A stretch of 60,052 bases of DNA. Origin: JBAXEO01 sp964541375. Lineage in GTDB: Bacteria > Actinomycetota > Coriobacteriia > Anaerosomatales > JAAXUF01. Shown here piece after piece: positions 57,444 through 60,052 of this stretch (position 1 is the first letter of the stretch; each line of letters starts with the position of its first letter). The notes below the pieces were generated by a model. It was not told the origin of the DNA. It did not search any database and saw only the letters and a list, made by a program, of their open reading frames with translations. Position numbers and translations under genes: made by a program. The stretch lies in the NCBI GenBank assembly GCA_964541375.1, contig CAZIPT010000004.1, positions 1 through 60,052 on the forward strand, in the 5' to 3' direction.

Positions 57444-58232
57444 CTACTCCGCGAGAAGCCGTTCGGCATTCCCGCCGAGAACGGCCTCAACGACGCCCTT
57501 GGCAAGCGGCAACGAGCGTAGCCAGGCGATTTCCGCTGCCGGGTCGGTCCAGGGCCCGTCGCTGCCGAAGAGAATCTTCTCGGCTCCGTGCGCATGAACG
57601 ATCTCGACGAAGTCCGCATCCGGCAGGTGCCCCAGCGTATAGGCGGTATCCAGGTAGACGTTTTGGCCGACCAGCACCTCTGCAACGTCGTTCCAGACGC
57701 GGAAGCCGCCCAGATGCGCCAGGACCACGCGCATGCGCGGGAACGCCGCCAGCATCGCCGAGAACGACTGCGGGGTGCCACGGACGGTCTCGTGCAGTTC
57801 GTCGGCGCCCGCATGGAAGAAGACCGTCATGTCGTGGGCGATCGCAGCCTCGTAGATTGCGGCAAGCCGAGGTTCGTCGGGCGCGAATGCCTGATGCTCG
57901 GGATGGAGCTTCATGCCGCGCAGGCCGAGAGCGGCCATGCGAGCGATCTCGATCGCCGGGTCATCCACCTCGGGATGCATGGCGCCAAAGGCGATGACCC
58001 CCCGGCCTGAGATCGAGGCCGCCCAGTCGTTGATTCCCGGTACCTGGCTCGCCTTTGTGGCGACGGGCTGGACCACCGATGCGGAGACCCCACTGCGCCT
58101 CATGATGTCGGCAAGCCCGTCGACGGTGCCGTCGTAGAAGGCGGTGAGCGTGCCCTTGCTTTGGAGAGCAGCGATGGCGTTAGGCGCCACCGCGTCCGGC
58201 CACGCGTGGGTGTGGATGTCGATGATCTTCAA
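57444..58232 (-). CDS. amidohydrolase-2 family metal-dependent hydrolase
   Basis: TTG 58232 follows GAGGAG. The 262-residue TIM barrel begins KIIDIHTHAWPDAV (HxH). It has MKLHPEHQAF, VFFHAGADE (His), VVLAHLGG (His) and ILFGSDGPWTDP (Asp), the complete metal site of the ACMSD/amidohydrolase-2 group. Members decarboxylate or hydrolyse small cyclic acids. The substrate is unknown. It diverges from the G6PD fusion gene (76 bases between). Confidence 0.88.
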   Translation of the reverse strand: MKIIDIHTHAWPDAVAPNAIAALQSKGTLTAFYDGTVDGLADIMRRSGVSASVVQPVATKASQVPGINDWAASISGRGVIAFGAMHPEVDDPAIEIARMAALGLRGMKLHPEHQAFAPDEPRLAAIYEAAIAHDMTVFFHAGADELHETVRGTPQSFSAMLAAFPRMRVVLAHLGGFRVWNDVAEVLVGQNVYLDTAYTLGHLPDADFVEIVHAHGAEKILFGSDGPWTDPAAEIAWLRSLPLAKGVVEAVLGGNAERLLAE

Positions 58233-58308
58233 CCGAGTGCTCCTCTGGGTGCTCAGTAATGGGAATCCTCTCTTAGCGTACCGCTTTGACGCTTTGGAGG
58301 AATCACTG

Positions 58309-60052
58309 ATGTCCCAGCACCCATCCGCACAGCTCGCACCGACCATCTTGGTGGTCTTCGGCCCGACCGGCGACCTGATGGCACGCAAGGTCGTGCCCTC
58401 ACTGTTCTACCTCATGGGCAAGGGGCTGCTGCCCGAGAAGCTCGTGGTGATCGGCTTCGGTCGACGCGAGTGGGGCGACGCCGAGCTGCAGGAGCACGTG
58501 CGCGGGATCCTCGCCGAGAGGGCTGCGACCGCAACGCCCGAGGAGGTTGAGCGGTTCCTTTCGCTCTTCCGCTACCAGCACGGACAGTTCGACGACCTCG
58601 AGACCTACCACGAGATGGCGCGGGCGATGGCCGCGATCCAGGAGGAGTGGGGCGTCTGCTCCAACAAGGTCTTCTACCTGGCGGTTCCGCCGAGCGACTA
58701 CGAGCTGATCTTCCGGCAGCTCTCGGCAAGCGGGCTGACCATCGAGTGCTCCGACGACACCGGCTGGACCCGCGTGCTGGTCGAGAAGCCGTTCGGTGAC
58801 GACCTCGATACCGCTCGCGAGCTCGACACCCTTCTCGGCAGTCTTTTCCGCGAGGAACAGATCTACCGCATCGACCACTACCTCGCCAAGGAGATGCTCC
58901 AGGGCATCCTGAACTTCCGCTTCACCAACAACCTCTTCGAGTCCGAGTGGAGCCGGCAGGCTATCGAGGCGATCGACATCACGCTTCTCGAGCAGATCGG
59001 CGCCGAGAAGCGCGGGGCGTTCTATGACCGCGTGGGCGCGTTGCGCGACGTCGGCCAGAACCACCTGCTCCAGATGCTCGCGCTGGTCACGATGGAGCAG
59101 CCCGCGACGCACGATGCGGACGACATCCGCGACGCGCGTGCGGCACTGATCGAGTCGCTGGCGCCGATGACGCCGGGCGAAGTCGCCGACGCGACGTTCC
59201 GTGCGCAGGTCGAGGGGTTCCTCGAGATCCCGGGCGTCTCGGCGGATTCGACCACCGAGAGCTACTTCCAGCTCCGCACGCACATGACCGGCTCGCGTTG
59301 GGCAGGCGTCGGCGTGACGATGGAGGCCGGCAAGTGGATGGGCGAGGCGTGCAAGCGCATCGTCGTCACCTTCCGCCATCCCGAGAAGTGCCTGTGCGAA
59401 GGGGTCGAGCACGTCGCGAACAAGATCGTCTTCACCATGGAGCCCAACGACCAGATCGAGATCTGCTTCTTCGCCAAGCGCGTGGGCTTTGAGGACGAGG
59501 TCGAGGAGCGCCGCTTCACCTTCTTCCTCTACGAGAAGACCGAAAAGGCCCAGTACGTGGAGGAGTACGCCAAGCTCATGTTCGACGCGATGCGCGGCGA
59601 CCAGACGCTCTTCGTCTCCACGCGCGAGGTCGACGCAGGCTGGAGCTTCATCGATCCGATTGTCGACGCCTGGCAGGCGGGCGCGGTCGAGCTCGACTAC
59701 TACGAGGCGGGTGATGCGGGGATAGTCGTGCGGGCAGACGAGGTCCTGTCGGCGAAAACGCGACGCGGGCAGGTGGGAGTCGCCGGGCTCGGCAAGATGG
59801 GCGCCGGGCTGGCTCTCAACCTGGTCGACAGTGGCTGGGAGGTCGTGGGGTTCAACCGCCACGCGGACGTGGCTCGCGCGATGGCGCCCGACGGCCTGAT
59901 TCCCGCCGAGACGCTCAGGGACCTGGTCGCAGCGCTGCATCCGCCGCGCGTCATCTGGCTGATGGTGCCATCGGGCGCGCCGGTCGACGAGCTCCTGTTC
60001 GGCGCCGACGGCGCTAGCGGGCTTTCGACGCTCCTCGCTCCCGGCGACACCG
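58309..60052 (+). CDS. zwf-gnd: glucose-6-phosphate dehydrogenase :: 6-phosphogluconate dehydrogenase fusion (5' part, runs off window)
   Basis: ATG 58309 (GGAGG upstream) opens a frame with no stop to the window end (581 codons). Residues 1 to ~470 are G6PD: FGPTGDLM (NADP loop, 17-24), VEKPFG, RIDHYLAKEM (187-196) and DVGQNHLLQ with the catalytic His at 252. It ends GWSFIDPIVDAW...YYEAG. After a linker of about 17 residues, residues 489 onward are a second Rossmann fold, VGVAGLGKMGAGLALNLVDS and WLMVPSGAPVDELLFG. This is the start of a short, NAD-type 6-phosphogluconate dehydrogenase. Steps 1 and 3 of the oxidative pentose-phosphate pathway would thus share one chain; lactonase (step 2) is not between them. 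Confidence 0.93.
   Translation, partial: MSQHPSAQLAPTILVVFGPTGDLMARKVVPSLFYLMGKGLLPEKLVVIGFGRREWGDAELQEHVRGILAERAATATPEEVERFLSLFRYQHGQFDDLETYHEMARAMAAIQEEWGVCSNKVFYLAVPPSDYELIFRQLSASGLTIECSDDTGWTRVLVEKPFGDDLDTARELDTLLGSLFREEQIYRIDHYLAKEMLQGILNFRFTNNLFESEWSRQAIEAIDITLLEQIGAEKRGAFYDRVGALRDVGQNHLLQMLALVTMEQPATHDADDIRDARAALIESLAPMTPGEVADATFRAQVEGFLEIPGVSADSTTESYFQLRTHMTGSRWAGVGVTMEAGKWMGEACKRIVVTFRHPEKCLCEGVEHVANKIVFTMEPNDQIEICFFAKRVGFEDEVEERRFTFFLYEKTEKAQYVEEYAKLMFDAMRGDQTLFVSTREVDAGWSFIDPIVDAWQAGAVELDYYEAGDAGIVVRADEVLSAKTRRGQVGVAGLGKMGAGLALNLVDSGWEVVGFNRHADVARAMAPDGLIPAETLRDLVAALHPPRVIWLMVPSGAPVDELLFGADGASGLSTLLAPGDT

Noticed and set aside
58399..59940. 513-codon open frame on the minus strand
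   Set aside because: It is antisense to the G6PD::6PGDH gene; long antisense frames are expected in GC-rich DNA and its product resembles nothing.

Overview
This 60-kb, GC-rich window reads as the chromosome of a deep-branching, probably anaerobic actinobacterium, possibly of the Coriobacteriia/OPB41 (Anaerosomatales) kind; that placement is inference. The main evidence is an actinobacterial cell-wall signalling block (Ser/Thr kinases, FHA proteins, PP2C phosphatase, SEDS/PBP) and a SARP-type regulator. Frequent GTG/TTG starts, a 12-haem NapC/NirT-type cytochrome and nickel-pincer cofactor genes also fit. No phage genes, transposases, CRISPR arrays or rRNA genes were seen.

Layout. 1-3.7 kb: the end of an OmpA-like gene, then a 3.4-kb segment bounded by a 45-bp copy of the 3' half of tRNA-Arg(CCT) and the intact tRNA. 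It carries one YVTN beta-propeller surface-protein gene split by an in-frame TAA. 3.9-12.3 kb: redox and envelope genes (cupredoxin lipoprotein, SAP-like membrane protein, dodecahaem cytochrome, GH-like secreted protein, flavodoxin, lipoprotein, lipid-type methyltransferase, BI-1 protein, CrcB, ArsR regulator, phospholipase-like protein). 12.3-22.4 kb: amidase, PASTA kinase, a one-polypeptide FtsW/RodA::PBP fusion, PP2C phosphatase, FhaB, FhaA and a second, non-RD membrane kinase. 22.5-36.6 kb: secreted proteins, a PAS-GAF-PAS-HD-GYP protein, a glycosyltransferase, a P-type ATPase behind a yybP-ykoY-like Mn riboswitch, a CPBP protease, a SARP regulator next to a secreted protein, tRNA-Leu(CAG) and a broken methyltransferase. 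36.7-50.7 kb: metabolic and housekeeping genes, a PAS-GAF-PAS-GAF-GGDEF cyclase paralogous to the HD-GYP sensor, cardiolipin synthase, L,D-transpeptidase, FKBP, MFS exporter, MutY-like glycosylase, LarC, LarB and PheA. 50.8-60 kb: a PP-loop-like unknown, two PAS-GGDEF proteins, an AlkA-type glycosylase, SerS, a PAS-only protein, an amidohydrolase and a glucose-6-phosphate dehydrogenase fused in frame to 6-phosphogluconate dehydrogenase, running off the window.

How the parts fit. The 13-22 kb cluster probably couples peptidoglycan sensing (PASTA) to septal or elongation synthesis in the fused SEDS::PBP enzyme, reset by the PP2C phosphatase. Four proteins make or break c-di-GMP; two share the same sensory front end but have opposite outputs. 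Three secreted proteins share modular parts, and one has a SARP-like operator upstream with a SARP gene directly downstream. Intergenic spaces hold recognisable fragments of CPBP, cupredoxin and AIM24-like genes, which suggests ongoing gene decay.
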